From Toxotes chatareus (lineage: Eukaryota > Chordata > Actinopteri > Toxotidae), in the NCBI GenBank assembly GCA_016801885.1, contig CM028895.1, forward strand, positions 18,744,001-18,808,000: a stretch of DNA of 64,000 nt, given 5' to 3'. This document shows positions 37,701-48,932 of the stretch, one piece after another; within the stretch, counting starts at the first letter, position 1, and every line of letters starts with the position of its first letter. A program made the position numbers and the translations under genes. The notes beneath the pieces are model-generated. The model saw only the letters and a program-made list of their open reading frames with translations. It searched no databases and was not told where the DNA came from.

Positions 37701-40700
37701 TTGTTCCCATGATGTGATGGCCAACAAAGCCCCATGATTAAACTGGCTGTCCGCCTGCAAGCCCGCAATCACATTAGATATAGATGATGTCACTCACCCA
37801 CGCCAGCCCCAGCTACTCCAGGGGCAGTGAGGCCATGAGAGAGGAATGATGAAGGTGGTGGGGTGAGGTGGTCTTTGTTTCACATGTCATCTGCACCAGC
37901 CAACCCCCCCCAGTGGCAGCAGAGGCCTTTCTGATTTTTCCCTTTGTTACACATAGGTAGCAGCCTTTAGTGGCTGGCAGAGGAACACTCTGTGATCGCA
38001 CTCAGACACACAGGTGTCAGTGACGTGTTGCTAACCTGGCTGAGCTAAAGGATGCTGCTCTGAGCTGACCCACCGATGAGGGCAGAGCAGACCCAGCCCA
38101 GCCCAGCGCCCCCACACCCCCAGCATCAGGGAGATAACGGACGTGAGCCAGGGATGTGTCAGCAAGCTTCAGTCACTGACTGTAAAGCAAAGGGCAACAG
38201 CGGACCTTAAACAACTTGACGGGTCACATCAGTGAAATCACATGATTTCTGGCTGTGACTTGTTTGGCCAGTCGGACAGAGATGTGCTGTCTGCTGACCA
38301 GGGCTACAGAATGCTATTTAAAGGAAAATTCCACACACAATATACAATAGATACATATCCCCAAGGGCAAAGTCACACGCTGATTTGTTCTTACAGACAC
38401 CACCAAATATTATCATTCATCAATAGTTTTAAGTCACTTATCAAGAAAAATATGCATTGCCAAATATGAATAATAATAATAATAATAATATATTTCATTG
38501 TAAACTGAATATAGATATTTTTTGCGCTGTTAAATATGATGTAGCTAGCTCAAGTGTCCATCCAGTATGTTCATCACCATTTAGATAAAATGATAAAACA
38601 CATATGTGAAATGTCATCAAATTGAATAAGGATGGACAAAGGGAAGGAAGCTTGGTAAAGCCCCAATGGTAGTAACTCTGTCTCTGGCACATTAAAGAGA
38701 CAATCATTGAAAGATGTTACTTTTCACACCCAATATCACACCTGAAACACCCAGTAGCTCATGCATTATTCATGTGTGCAGCAACTGAATGTAAAGAGAG
38801 ACTGCTTTGAGCATCCAGGAGCCTTTCCCTGCTGTCATTCTTTGAATTAAGGGGGAAAAAAAGAAAAAAAAAACCTGTGATGCTCATTTTACATAAGACG
38901 ACAATCTGACAGTGACTTCTTTTTCAATGAGAGTGGCGACAAAGTCATTTGACAGGCGCTACTTTATTAATGCATGCCGGCCCCAGCAAGGAGCCACAAC
39001 TCCACAGCACACATGTGGGATGTGCCCCAGTTTTCACAGCAGCACATGCATGCATGCATATGTGTGTAAGTGTGGGTGTGCAACACTAATATGTTGGAGG
39101 GGTACTTTCATCGTGTGTTCAGTGGAGGAGCTCTGAAAGGACTCGGTTTAAAGTGACAGTGTGAGAGCTGAGGTGAGCAAAGAGTGAGGAGTGTTGCTGA
39201 ACCTGATGAGCGCCGAGCCCGAGGTGGCGTTAATCTTGCTGCGAAGTGTTACCTTGCTGCCGACAACGGCGGCAGCGGCAGCTGACAGGTGCTAATTGGC
39301 AATCACAGCCCTATACACTCAATAATGCGCTTTCTCACACCTTTCACAGAGTCTTTATCCTCCAGTAAATGACGGATCAAATTAAAATACTTTTTTTCCC
39401 CCCTATTGGAACCATTTCACAGAAAAAAAGGTGACGCAAAGAAAAAACAAAACAAAAATAAATATAAAAATAATCAAGAAGTCAACAGTGAAGAGACGTT
39501 GAGAGATGATATGAATTTAAAAAGAGGGCTGATGGAGTTAAGATGAGATTTTTGGAAATTGTCTGGTGCCAGTGGGAAACAATCATGGCCCCCCCCCCAG
39601 ATATTTTTAATAACATAAAAATGTTTCTAAATCAAAACTAAGCTTCCCAGCACCACGGTAACGTGATCTGTGTTCTACAAATCAATCACAGAACATTTTG
39701 TGCTTATAAAAAAACCCACTATTCTCTAGATGACCTTTCTAACAAGTCACGTTTGAACTCTTAAGGTGTGTTGGGACAGATCGTGAAGCAAATTCTCACC
39801 TTTCTTTATCTGCGCTAATTTGACTGAGTGTTTAATGCACTGACTGTAAGAGTTATTTAGCAGAGAAGTGCAGGGATTTTCCCTGATCAACCAGAGAGTG
39901 AAAGGGTGTTAAAACAGAAGTGTGCTGTGTTTGAGTCCTACTCTATGTATTTAAGCAGTTCCATGAGAAAAAGTGAGTGACTACACAGAATCCTCTCATA
40001 ACATTACATTAAAAAATCCCTTTTTGTCTCAGTTATGTCTGTTTACCTCTATCTATGATACACAGTATCTAAGGTCCATTGCAGTCCCAGCTAATTATAC
40101 TCATCATTTGTCTTTTTTGTGAGCTCTTTGTGACACCAGAGAAGATAAATATTCACATCATGTTCAGTTAACTGCAGCATAACTTACTCTCTGTCAGCAG
40201 AAATTGATTTTCCCTGTGAGTGCTGATGACGTATGATGACAGTTGCCAATACTGTGCAATCAAAGTCTGTATGACTTCATGTTTGCTCTTGGTTTGTTTG
40301 TTGAGCAGGACCAGAACTAATCTTTTTTTTTTTTTGTCCCTCCTTGGTCTGGACCAAATAAACTAAACTGAAAGCTCCCTCATATATTTAAATGGCTTTT
40401 CCATTAAAAATAAATATAAAATACACCAGTGGACAGGATCACTGCAGTAGCAACAAATCTATTGCTGGGTGTGTTTGCTATTTAGTGTTGCAAGGAGTGG
40501 GTCGTGACTCTGGGGCGGCTGCTCTGACCGCAGAGTATGACAAAGTCACTGCAGACGCAACTTGACTGATTGCTTTTTTTAAATGTTATAATACAGTGGA
40601 CACAGTATGCTGTATTATAAATAACATGGTGTTTTGTTCATGGCTATAAGGTGTGTTCTGAGTAGGGTTTTTTGCATAAGGTGGAAGGTGGACAGAGTTC

Positions 40701-40720
40701 ATCAGTGTGTGTGGCATTGA

Positions 40721-40761
<41 letters not shown>

Positions 40762-41116
40762 GGGGGGGGTCTGGTTGGAAATGCTTTTGTTTCGGTGTCA
40801 GGGGAGAGTTTTAGTGTTGCATTGTCTAAAAGTCAATAGCATTTCAGGGAAACATCATGTCTGATGGACATACCTCTTCAGGAAGGCTAACGACCAAGCC
40901 ATTCTCCACCTGGCCCACCAGCGCCTGGAGGAAATACTCGCTGCAGGCGGCCAGCACGGCCCGGTGCCCGCGGAACTCCTTGCCCTCCACCAGGACAGTC
41001 ACATCGCACAGGATATCCTGCTTCCGCTGGTCGTTGAGGCAGAGGAGGATATTGGTACAATGAACCGTCGACTCATACACATACATGGGGGCTTCAGGCT
41101 TCTCATCCACGGACAT
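15544..41116 (-). CDS. bach2: bach2 BTB-bZIP transcription repressor, four coding exons
   Basis: BACH2 pairs with small Maf proteins and represses genes with Maf recognition elements. In mammals it controls B-cell, plasma-cell and T-cell fates and responds to haem and oxidative stress. Coding exons on the minus strand: 41116-40874 (81 codons), 28031-26520 (504), 16998-16792 (69) and 16083-15544 (179 plus TAG). All junctions are phase 0 with GT-AG sites, giving 833 residues against 841 in human. Order of domains: BTB/POZ dimerisation domain (about 24-131), a long disordered Ser-rich middle with Cys-Pro dipeptides of the haem-regulatory type, the CNC/bZIP region (about 586-680), and the conserved C-terminal tail VTVDFCQEMTDKCTTDEQPRKD associated with nuclear export. 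Two SUMO consensus sites remain (IKVE at K265, IKCE at K553). Upstream non-coding exons were not found. Which of the teleost paralogues (a or b) this is cannot be told. Confidence 0.95.
15802..15858 (-). repeat. ACC/GCC-rich low-complexity run inside bach2 exon 4
   Basis: Codes for a Thr/Asn/Ala tract (TVTNTNTTTTAAATNTTTS) with no counterpart in the mammalian protein at this place. It looks like expansion of trinucleotide repeats in a disordered segment. Confidence 0.7.
16087..16132. repeat. (CA)n microsatellite at bach2 splice acceptor
   Basis: Twenty-three CA units on the plus strand, read as (TG)23 in the bach2 transcript directly before the acceptor CAG at 16086-16084. The exon then begins GTGTGTGAG. 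Confidence 0.95.
16460..16525 (-). mobile_element. LINE 3'-tail-like fragment
   Basis: The sequence CTTTGAGCTGCATCTTTTGT followed by GTGAAAGGTGCTTTACAATA and a short TTATTGTTATTGTTA run resembles the end of fish L2-type LINEs (GAAAGGTGCTATACAAATAAA followed by TTATTATTA). It reads in plus orientation, antisense to bach2. Confidence 0.45.
16579..16602. repeat. (CA)n microsatellite
   Basis: About twelve CA units in bach2 intron 3. Confidence 0.9.
16792..16998 (-). CDS. bach2: bach2 coding exon 3: CNC and basic region
   Basis: The exon encodes VKLPFPVDQITNLPRNDFQM, the CNC motif, then HKLTSEQLEFIHDVRRRSKN and RIAAQRCRKRKLDC, the DNA-binding basic region (about residues 624-642), and the first zipper heptads, ending EIRKL. 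The acceptor is TTTCCAG (16999-17000) and the donor CTG|gtgagt. It is 69 codons, phase 0 at both ends. This is the most conserved part of the gene. Confidence 0.95.
19935..20385 (+). mobile_element. Tc1-like transposon fossil, internally deleted
   Basis: The left part has AGCTGTGGTCAGGTGCATCC, typical of the 5' region of fish Tc1 elements. The middle translates in places to VNAAKYREVLLQRACDLRLG, a Tc1 transposase block, then hits stops and frame breaks near AATGACCCGAAGCATCC. The right end reads AGTGAAGGGGTCTGACTACT then TTCTGAAGACTCTGTAT, the usual Tc1 terminus. The length, about 450 bp, is far below an intact 1.6-kb element. Confidence 0.75.
20810..21300. mobile_element. foldback MITE (GCTTAGCTTAGC family), copy 1
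   Basis: The left arm GCTTAGCTTAGCACAAAGGC and the right arm AATGCTAAGCTAGGCTAAC are imperfect inverted repeats. GTGCAGATTAAACAAACAAG in the right arm is a standard phrase of this abundant fish element. Partial copies lie at about 44215-44400 and 56735-56815. Confidence 0.6.
22572..22612. repeat. (CA)n microsatellite
   Basis: About 20 CA units in bach2 intron 2. Confidence 0.95.
25217..25250. repeat. (CT)n microsatellite
   Basis: A pyrimidine dinucleotide run in bach2 intron 2. Confidence 0.9.
26520..28031 (-). CDS. bach2: bach2 coding exon 2: rest of BTB and long regulatory middle
   Basis: The exon begins VTARGFAPLLQFAYTAKLLL, completing the BTB fold, and continues for 504 codons. The acceptor is TTTTTTTGCAG and the donor GAG|gtgagt. 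Recognisable conserved islands include KYRKYQWAC, AISLCLSGDEQD, SPSCLRALF, VELDRRSVIFSSGAC, NTSCPVPIKVCPRSPP, TRTSSSCSSYSYAEDGSGG and IKCEQSYGTNSSDESGSFSE. Cys-Pro dipeptides occur at RCPKY, VCPQD, SCPVP and VCPRS. Between the islands the sequence differs strongly from mammals, as expected for a disordered segment. Intron sequence upstream stays open for another 100 codons to 28331, but that part is not coding. Confidence 0.94.
30236..30300 (+). mobile_element. retroelement 3'-tail-like fragment
   Basis: CTGTGGGATTAATAAAAGAT followed by GATCTTATCTATTTATC resembles the 3' end of fish RTE/SINE-type retroelements (TGTGGGACTAATAAAGGAT followed by a TTATC-type tail). It is short and the element body was not identified. 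Confidence 0.45.
31648..31742. repeat. (CT)n(CA)n(CT)n compound microsatellite
   Basis: About 35 CA units (31658-31728) lie between TC-rich runs. It is the longest simple repeat in the window. Confidence 0.95.
33185..33480. promoter_or_regulatory. candidate regulatory block with octamer motif
   Basis: A compositionally distinct stretch inside bach2 intron 1. It has a perfect octamer ATGCAAAT at 33199-33206, homeodomain-like CTAATGA cores and a TGCTGAGTAA (MARE-like half site) near 33342. It is free of recognised repeats. Calling it an enhancer is inference. Confidence 0.3.
36787..36815. repeat. poly(T) tract
   Basis: A homopolymer run within bach2 intron 1. Confidence 0.85.
37650..37800. 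promoter_or_regulatory. candidate regulatory block with SOX-type palindrome
   Basis: ACAATTGT at 37692-37699 is a head-to-head SOX half-site pair. It is followed by TTTTGTTCC and AACAAAG, then GATTAAA and a GATGATGTCA element, all in a non-repetitive stretch. The function is inferred only from motif clustering. Confidence 0.25.
39195..39330. promoter_or_regulatory. candidate regulatory block with E-boxes and homeodomain site
   Basis: A GC-richer stretch with CAGCTG and CAGGTG E-boxes immediately followed by CTAATTGGCAATCA. Such tight clusters are common in vertebrate conserved non-coding elements. Conservation cannot be seen from one sequence. Confidence 0.25.
40723..40769. repeat. (GT)n(G)n repeat near bach2 exon 1 donor
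   Basis: About 18 GT units followed by 11 G residues, roughly 100 bases inside the intron from the exon 1 donor. Confidence 0.95.
40874..41116 (-). CDS. bach2: bach2 coding exon 1: start codon and first part of BTB domain
   Basis: The ATG at 41116-41114 opens MSVDEKPEAPMYVYESTVHC and runs through the BTB core (DILCDVTVLVEGKEFRGHRA, then VLAACSEYF) to SLPEE. The donor is GAG|gtatgt. The exon itself starts at 41128 after the acceptor CTATTTTCAG, so 12 bases of 5' UTR precede the ATG and at least one non-coding exon must lie upstream (higher coordinates). This start is preferred over the in-frame ATG ten codons earlier because that one lies in the intron. Confidence 0.94.
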
Positions 41117-41128
41117 TCCGCTCACGCC
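41117..41128 (-). other. bach2: bach2 5' UTR part adjoining the start codon
   Basis: Twelve bases between the acceptor CTATTTTCAG (41130-41129 are the AG) and the ATG. They show that transcription starts in an upstream exon. Confidence 0.75.
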
Positions 41129-43838
41129 CTGAAAATAGAAACACAACAGAGGGGGTTAAGCTTAAAGCTGAACCCAGGGAGCGCATACCGCGGGGCTGAT
41201 ATCAGCGCTGGTGGTCTGCTGCAGCCGGCTCATGATTAAACACACACAAGCCTGACCGACTGCTGCGCTCTGCTTTGCATTCTCACTCCTCCCTTTAACG
41301 TTTAACAAAAACAAAACAAAACTGCTAAATGTTGCTGGTTGTGTGCATGACCCAGCTCAGTGTGGACACACACAAAATATCACACACACCCAAATCACAA
41401 AAGCATGGACTCTGAAAACAGTCACTACATTTCAGCATACACACTTCAACACATAAAAAAACACACAAAACACCTTTTATTTTAATGCCAGCTACATTTA
41501 ATCTATGCGTAAACAAGTGAGTCCATAGTAAAGGTGCTTTTTGCTCAAGAGGTCCACATGTGTTTGTAATCGAAGATGGACTCACTGTAAAGGCATGGTG
41601 AGCACTTGGACACACTCAGCAGCAGAACATCAGCTGAAGGAGGCCGAGAATATAAGTACAGGAGCAGCTTTGACAGTGCCGAGGTTTACTTTGAGGCATG
41701 AAAATAGAAACAGTTAAAGAAATACAGTAAAATAAGGGCAGGAAACAACGCATTTCAGCTGATTCATAAGAAAAACTGCAGTCCATATCCACATCAATCC
41801 TCTTGTCTCAGTTTTGGACAGACAGAGAGATTCATGCCTGGTGGATAATCCATGGATTCACAATAACAGCTTCAGGAAAAAGGCCAGTCGCACCTACCCA
41901 CTGCATTTAAATTCTCAGGCATATTAAAATAAATAAAATAAATATCAGATTAAAAAAAAAAAAAGTGTTATGATGTGACTCCAGCTTTGTTGCCTGGCTG
42001 GAGTCACAGTGAGTCGGCGTAACTCCACACTTCCATCAAAACACAAACCACAAACCCCAAAAAGCTCAGCTCTGGGAACATAACAGCACGTGGCCCTGAT
42101 TCTCCTGCCAAATGTTCCATCCCGCTCACCCTGTGACGATAGACACAGAGTTATCTTCCCTCAGACAACCCACCAGACGCACACTAATAACACACTAACA
42201 CACACACAAAGACCTGCAACTTGCTCAAAGGCCCCTTATATTAGACAAAATTCAGTGCCAAGATGCCTCTATGACATATGTGGGCTTACAGCCGCATGTT
42301 TGAAATTAATTCTATGACTATCTGTCATCTGCTAACACAACACTACACTGATTAAAGCTATCCAGTCGCCATTTGTCACATTTTCTGTTCTGGATCCTCA
42401 GTGTCTGGTCTATTTCTCAGATTGTCCTCAACTCAAGGTAGTCTAGGTCTGGAGACACGGCTCAGTAAGAGCAGAATTCAGAACTTCAGTGAATAAAATG
42501 ACATTTTCTGACAGGACATGAGGGAACTTTGTCCTTCAGACAGATGTAGAGGTCTAGAAAATGTGAGTCAACTCATTCTGAATGGATTTGTTCTGATTAA
42601 ATTTCTCGATTAAATTGTGTCATATAACTTTATAACTAGCCATATATAACTTATATATGGAACTAATCTTGGAATGGACATTTTGTTATGGTCTTTGTTC
42701 ATGTAAATTAAGGGAAGCTACATTACACTTCCTAGTGTTAGCAGCAACCAAACACAAAGTTAGGCAACTGAAGCTCTCACTGACTCATATGTTTATGTAT
42801 GAAAAATGCTTAGCAAGGAAAGTGTTACTGAAAATGAAGAAGCGCCGCTAACATCCCTAAAGTAAACAAAAAAACTCAGCACAGAAACGAGTGCCATCAC
42901 TTGTCACGACCCACTCCTCAGTTGGCAGGTCCCCACAGAATTATACAGGAGTTCTGAATGAAATCACTGGATAAGGTGCACTGTTTGTTTCCATGTGTCA
43001 CAGCTAAAACTCATGCTCTAACGCACCAGTCTGGGCCTTTTGAAAAAACTTGCATATCATAACTGCTGCTCTTTCGATTTCATCGGAAGAAAGTCGAGTT
43101 TTACAGAAGGTGAGTCAGAGACTAGTAAATGTCACCTGTTTAACGATGGTTCCCCTGAGAGAGATGCAACACTTTGAAAAAGGTACAAAGTGCTCATAAA
43201 AAGACAATTCCCGGGGGCCCCTGACTTCACTCAAATGGGCAAATACGTGTGGAATACATTTAGATATTCCAAACACTTAATGTGAAAAGGCTCCATGTAA
43301 ATGAAGGGAGTGATCAGCAGAAGAATCAGTTTCAAATGCTGAGCGGGACAGAGCTGGAGGAACATGTAAATCTTCACCACTTCCTCAATCTCACGACATC
43401 ACAGACATATTACCACACGTTTAATATCTTAATTCTTCATTTTACACGAGAACAGATTATCGGACTAAATGCTAAGATGTTGGAAAGAAAACTCTTCCTC
43501 ATGAGTTACCATCCTTTACAGATTTCAGCTGTTTACCTGTTGACAGAGTTATAATAATGATTTGACTGGAGCAGTTGTGGAACAACTGTGTCAGTCCAGA
43601 CTTCTCCTGTGGTTCTGGCTGGTCCAACTATTGTAGCGTTTGCTTATTTCCACCAAACATTTCTCAGTTGGCTTCCTAGGATAATGACCTGTCTTCCAAG
43701 AATAATGTTTCCAGATGCGGTTGCGAGGTTCAGAGCAATCCAAACATGCTATTTCTACCCTGGAGTGCACATTTGCCTCACTTGGACTTCAGATGGTTTG
43801 TTGCAGTGGGAGCAAAATGCAAGGATGGGACACATGGG

Positions 43839-43874
43839 ACACACACACACGTACACAAACACACACACACACAC
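43839..43874. repeat. (CA)n-rich microsatellite
   Basis: Interrupted CA repeats with more CA-rich sequence after it. Confidence 0.85.
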
Positions 43875-44214
43875 TTTGCAGGCATATTCATTCACATGCA
43901 CATACACAATAATTGAGACAGACACATACCCAGACACACACATCACAAAATAGCAGGTTGTGGCAGAAATCTGATCAAAAGGGCTGATTGATGCAAAAGA
44001 TTTTTTTTTTTTTTTTTTTTTTCATCCCAGGGTCAGATGTTGACAGTCTAGTCTTTATGTATGAATGCAGAGCCAGTGAAGTCACTTACAGTTTGACTTC
44101 TTGGTTCACAGAATAATTGACTCTGTTGGTTCTTTGAATTTAGTGTCTTAAGTTTAACAAAAGCCATGTTCTCATTGCAGAGATGTCAGCATGATCGGTG
44201 CAGAACAGGAGTCA

Positions 44215-44400
44215 GGATGTGGTTAGCTTAGCTCAGCATAAAGACTGGAAGCATGGGGAAACAGTTAGCCTGGCTCTGTCCGAAGTTTACAAATGCACCT
44301 ACCAACACCTTTGAAGCTCACCAGTTCACAAGGTGTATCTGATTTGTTTAATCTGCAAAGAAACATCACTGTAAAAACAACAGTTTGTTGTGTAGTGTAG
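44215..44400. mobile_element. GCTTAGCTTAGC-family MITE, partial copy 2
   Basis: GTTAGCTTAGCTCAGCATAA then AGACTGGAAGCATGGGGAAA and CAGTTAGCCTGGCTCTGTCC form the typical left arm of this element family. The right arm is not found, so this is a half copy. Confidence 0.65.
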
Positions 44401-44590
44401 TTATATACTCAGTCTGTATCTCCAGCTCTGAACTTAATGCACACATCAGATCACCATCACATCAGAATAATAATTCTCAACTGACTCTCACAAAGAAAGC
44501 ACATAAGCATATTTCCCAAAATGTCAATCTATCCCCTTAAAGAAAAACAAATTCACAATGCATTCTGGGTAAATAAAGTGTGATGGCGAA

Positions 44591-44592
<2 letters not shown>

Positions 44593-44624
<32 letters not shown>
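44593..44624. repeat. poly(A) tract (32 nt)
   Basis: An uninterrupted A run, followed by an A-rich tail. Confidence 0.9.
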
Positions 44625-44626
<2 letters not shown>

Positions 44627-47600
44627 AAAGAGGAACTCGTTCACGACCATTTCCCAGAGCCTAAAATAATCTGCATATTGTTTTTTTTTTCCTTCAGCAA
44701 AAGTCCCAAAGATATTTAATTAATAAACTGAATTCTAATTATATCAATCATAAATATGAGTTAAAAAAAAAAGTATGGAGTATGGAACGTCCATACTTCC
44801 AACGCAGTGCAATAGCTCCCCTGGCTTGAAGAAGTCCAGAGTCCAGAGTCCAAAAGACTTTGGTATTAAACATCTCTGACATTTAACATGTAACATTTTA
44901 TAACATCCTTTTGGAGGTTTTGGATCTTTTGACATTCCCACAGGCAGTGAAACAGAGCACCTTTCTCATCCAAACATTCAGTACAAACATCTGGAATAAT
45001 AGCAGACATATGATGAAACTCTACAGGAGTTATGTTCATTCTCATTAACCACTTTTATTGCTATAGTTTAAACTTTATTTTGTTTTTGCACTTTAAACAA
45101 GCATTCTTCCAATTTGACTAGCTGTAAATTTTTAAAGGAGTGTTTTTTTGGTATCTCTGATAAAATTGAAAGCAAAACTCTCTACACAAGATCCATCATT
45201 TTCCAAATTCCCTTTCATACACCAGGACCTGAAGCCTTCATCCTTTTTTACCAGACGGAAACGACTAATTACCCCAAACAGGGGTAAACTGAGACAACAC
45301 AGGCACATCACCTTTATGTTTGTGTGCAACATGCCAGACCGAAAATGTAATTTCTTCAATGTCTTAATATCTGAAGGGTATAGTCACAAATGTAATGGTA
45401 GATCTGGACTGGCCTCCATGCTTACCCAGGCTGGGGGCGCTGTTGTACAGAAATAATATGATGCTGAAGTCAGATGGGCCGCCATATCATAGCATCTAAG
45501 ATGGGGAAGTTGAAGCCCCAACCTCTCTACATTTTTATTAGATTTATTCATCTGACCATAGATATTAGATAATTAATCATCCATTACAAACGTCCACTTG
45601 AAGCGGCGAGGAGAACGTGTGCCTGCTGGAAGAACTGAACAGTTACAAGGATGATTTTCCTGGTGTAGGAGTAGCAGAAATGAAAATCTACAAGCTCACT
45701 GTCACATTATTTCCTACACCACATACGCCACAAATTCTGAGCCATATTTTCCTCTTTTTTTCTTGGTTATCAACAGGCCACAGGTGTCACTGATTATCGC
45801 CATGGAAACACAGCTGAGATTCCCTAGGTGGGGTGGGGTGGGGGGCAGGTCAGATGAATCTTTTGGCCCGAGTCAATTAGTCCAGTAAGATAAGAGAAAG
45901 ACTGGGCTGGCCGTGAACCCAGAAAACACTCGCACTTAACCAATCAGTGAGCTGAGCAGGAGAAACAGTAGGGTGTGTGAGTCAGTTTGGCCTGACTGTA
46001 TCATATAATGTGGTCTGGGTTTGGGGAATTTATGTAGGAGGGGTGGGAGGGTGGGGTGGTGATGTGTGACAGTGTGTCATAATGTGCTCTGTGATGTGTG
46101 TCCCCTCTCGCTGGGCCTCAGCAGAACGCTGTGCAGCGTGTGTGGAAGGAAGAGGCGGGACTGGGCCATGACGGGTTTAAATATATAGAGAGAGGGTGGA
46201 TAGTCTTTGGGGGCTGAACTCAGCCCCTGGTGGCAGAGTCATGATTGCTCCTATCATAAAAAACATCATTCGTCATCCACTGAGCTTTTAATGCACATTC
46301 CTCTGAGACGCCCTCCTCGACTGTTCTATATGCTTAGATTATCTGCGACTGCAGAGCACAAGGTGGTAAAAAAGCAATGCAAATTCTTTTAATATGGTTT
46401 AATTTCGAACACTTCTCCTTGAAGCAAAGCCAACACCGTGAGCTGCAGTCTGGGGGCTTCCTGTTTTCTGTGTGCTTCAGGCAAATAGGTAGTGAGCACC
46501 TCTCCGAGTATTGTCATGTGCAACGTGCCAGGTTAGCAAGCAGAAAAACACGATCAGATTTAAAATGGGACTGGATCCAGCCACCAGCAGACATCAGCTA
46601 CTGGACTCAACCACACCGTACTACTGAGCCACTGGCCTGACAGTTTCTGGACAGACTCTGTGAACAGTTTCACAGCAGTCTGAGGATGTTTTCAACAACA
46701 CCCATGAATTATAGTTATTACAACAGCAGGCCTTTGAGCTTTCCATCTTCATCTGGTGATGAAGACTGTGTGATAACATTGTATTCACCAGAGTCATTGC
46801 TGAGATCTAGGAATGTGCTGATATTACAAAGAGCCCTGATACAATCCCCAGCAGTCAGATCCATAGCTAAAATGTTGGGTGTAATCCATTACTGCAAACA
46901 GTTTTCTGTGTGCAATAGATGGTGATGGATTTTTACTACAGTCACTGTTCATGATACTTGCAGCAGAGACAGATCTCAGTAATTAACTTGAGAAGCACAA
47001 TGTCTTTATTACCACTTGTAAAGTCAAACACTGCTCTTCCTTCCTAAATTGTTTTCTCTCCATCATGTACTGATATATTGACAGACTTGATCATGTTTTC
47101 CATCATTTCCTGACAGATTAGCGCCTCAAACAATGAATCAGCAAAGAGCAGAACGAGGCCAACGGGAACATTTATGGACACACGCTGCAAATGATGAGTT
47201 GTGGCAAATAACAAAAATCCCAGGAGCTTTAAAGCACAACTTACTGTGGGTACAATAATCCCACATCTCCTGAGTTGTGGGATGATTTTTGTCCCATGGA
47301 ACATTTACACAGCATGATTGTGACAAAATACAAACGCACCCTGTGGCTCCTTGTAACAAACAGGGTTAGTCTCAACCGCCGCTACCACAGTCTAATAACA
47401 TTATCCACTGAAGCAGTACAGTCAGAGGGAGACTTGCATGAACACTGTGTCACTGTGCAAAATTAGGGGGGAGGACTTCTGCCAGATGACTGTAATTACT
47501 CTGAGTAGGAACATGGTTTTAATTGGAATTATCAAATTAAACCGCAGTAACGAATGCCCTTGGAGCTGTACAGGGTGACAAATGTCAGCATGGATGGCGA

Positions 47601-48096
47601 TGATGATCACAGTAAGGTGAATGTAAGGACTAAATGGAAGAGTGTAGATTACCATGTAAAGTTCAAATTAAAATCCCACACAGGCCTGTATCATGTCAGT
47701 GTTTGCAAGCAGAATAAATACTAGAAGAAGCCTTGGCTGTGATGTGCTGCCTTTGAATACAATGTGAAGATTAATTTTTTTGGAGAGGTTTCATTTCCTC
47801 AAGTGAAACTATCTGCTTCCTCACATTCTCAGATTAGTTTTTGTGGTAATGTTGGGCAGGTTGCCTTGACATTTAATATACACATTCATGAGCCCATGAG
47901 ACAGAACACCTTTGATTTTAAAGGCAGCGATTCAGTATTATGCTCCCACAAAGTTGGGCGGCTGACAAGAGACAGGTTGAAAAAAAAAAAAAAGGAGAAA
48001 TCACAATCGAAGCAGCAGAGGCAGCGATATCCTGATTCTGCTAGAGTAGAGTCACGGAGTTGTGACTCTGAAGTTACAACAACACGTAGGTGTGTG

Positions 48097-48140
48097 TTTC
48101 CTGACTCTACAAGAGTAGAGTCTAGAGTAGAGTCAGGAAA
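48097..48140. repeat. perfect 14-bp inverted repeat (hairpin)
   Basis: TTTCCTGACTCTAC at 48097-48110 and GTAGAGTCAGGAAA at 48127-48140 are exact reverse complements with a 16-nt loop. Nearby (48030-48075) more copies of AGAGTAGAGTCA and TGTGACTCTG occur, so the whole stretch is a cluster of related short repeats. Confidence 0.85.
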
Positions 48141-48932
48141 CTCTAAGCAAAGTTCTGCTACACAACCTAAACCCTGTGGACCCCAATAAAGTGCAGGTTT
48201 TGGGTTTGGGCTCATGGTTCGGATGTGGTTATTTTCAAATGTACTTTATTCACAAACATTTCCCTTTTTCAGTCTCTGATTGTGCCAGTCAGATGCAGCA
48301 AACACGGCACAGGTTTATTACATTAGCCTGGAAAAACTAAAGCTTCTATTCTCAGTTCAGGTCTGAAATTTTGCTGCACGAATCAGGTTCGATCAGGTCA
48401 TTTCTTACAGACACTACTATAGTAGTAGTCAGTTTCAGTCGACAGTTGTTCATTAAAACGATCCGTTGGCTGTAAAATAGTGATCATTTCACAGAGTCCT
48501 CCTTGCTTTCTGTAAAATGGATGAATTATTTGCACACACCACATTTGAAATTCAAGAGATTTACACTTTACAAGGTTGAAAGAACATCTTTCAGTTCATA
48601 TTTAAGATGGTATCATTATCAGAAACGTGTGCGCATCGAGGCGAGCAGGACTGCGGATCGGTTAATGTACCGTAGGTGGTCTCCTTTAATATTTATCAAA
48701 AGGTGGTGCTAATCATACACAGGACGGTGCTTCTCTGCAGGACAAACTGCAGTGATCATCAGAAACATGTTAATGGTTCATTACAAGCATTGAATGGGGA
48801 TATCAGGCACAGGGATTGATTAAACAGGGATTACTCTATCTGGGCTATAATAGAAAATGCTAATGAGGATGGACTCAGACCTCGAGCTCCTAACTCGATT
48901 CAAATGTCTCCCTGGCTATTATGCAATTTACA

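Larger units (their letters stand above)
28032..40873 (-). other. bach2 intron 1 of the coding region (about 12.8 kb)
   Basis: This GT-AG intron interrupts the BTB domain. It contains a retroelement tail-like segment near 30.24 kb, long CA/CT microsatellites, and blocks near 33.2, 37.7 and 39.2 kb with clustered factor-like motifs. No additional exon was recognised. Confidence 0.85.

Noticed and set aside
46140..46210. TATA-like TTTAAATATATAG near a GC-rich stretch as a promoter
   Set aside because: No associated transcript, exon or conserved initiator could be identified, so the motif alone is too weak.
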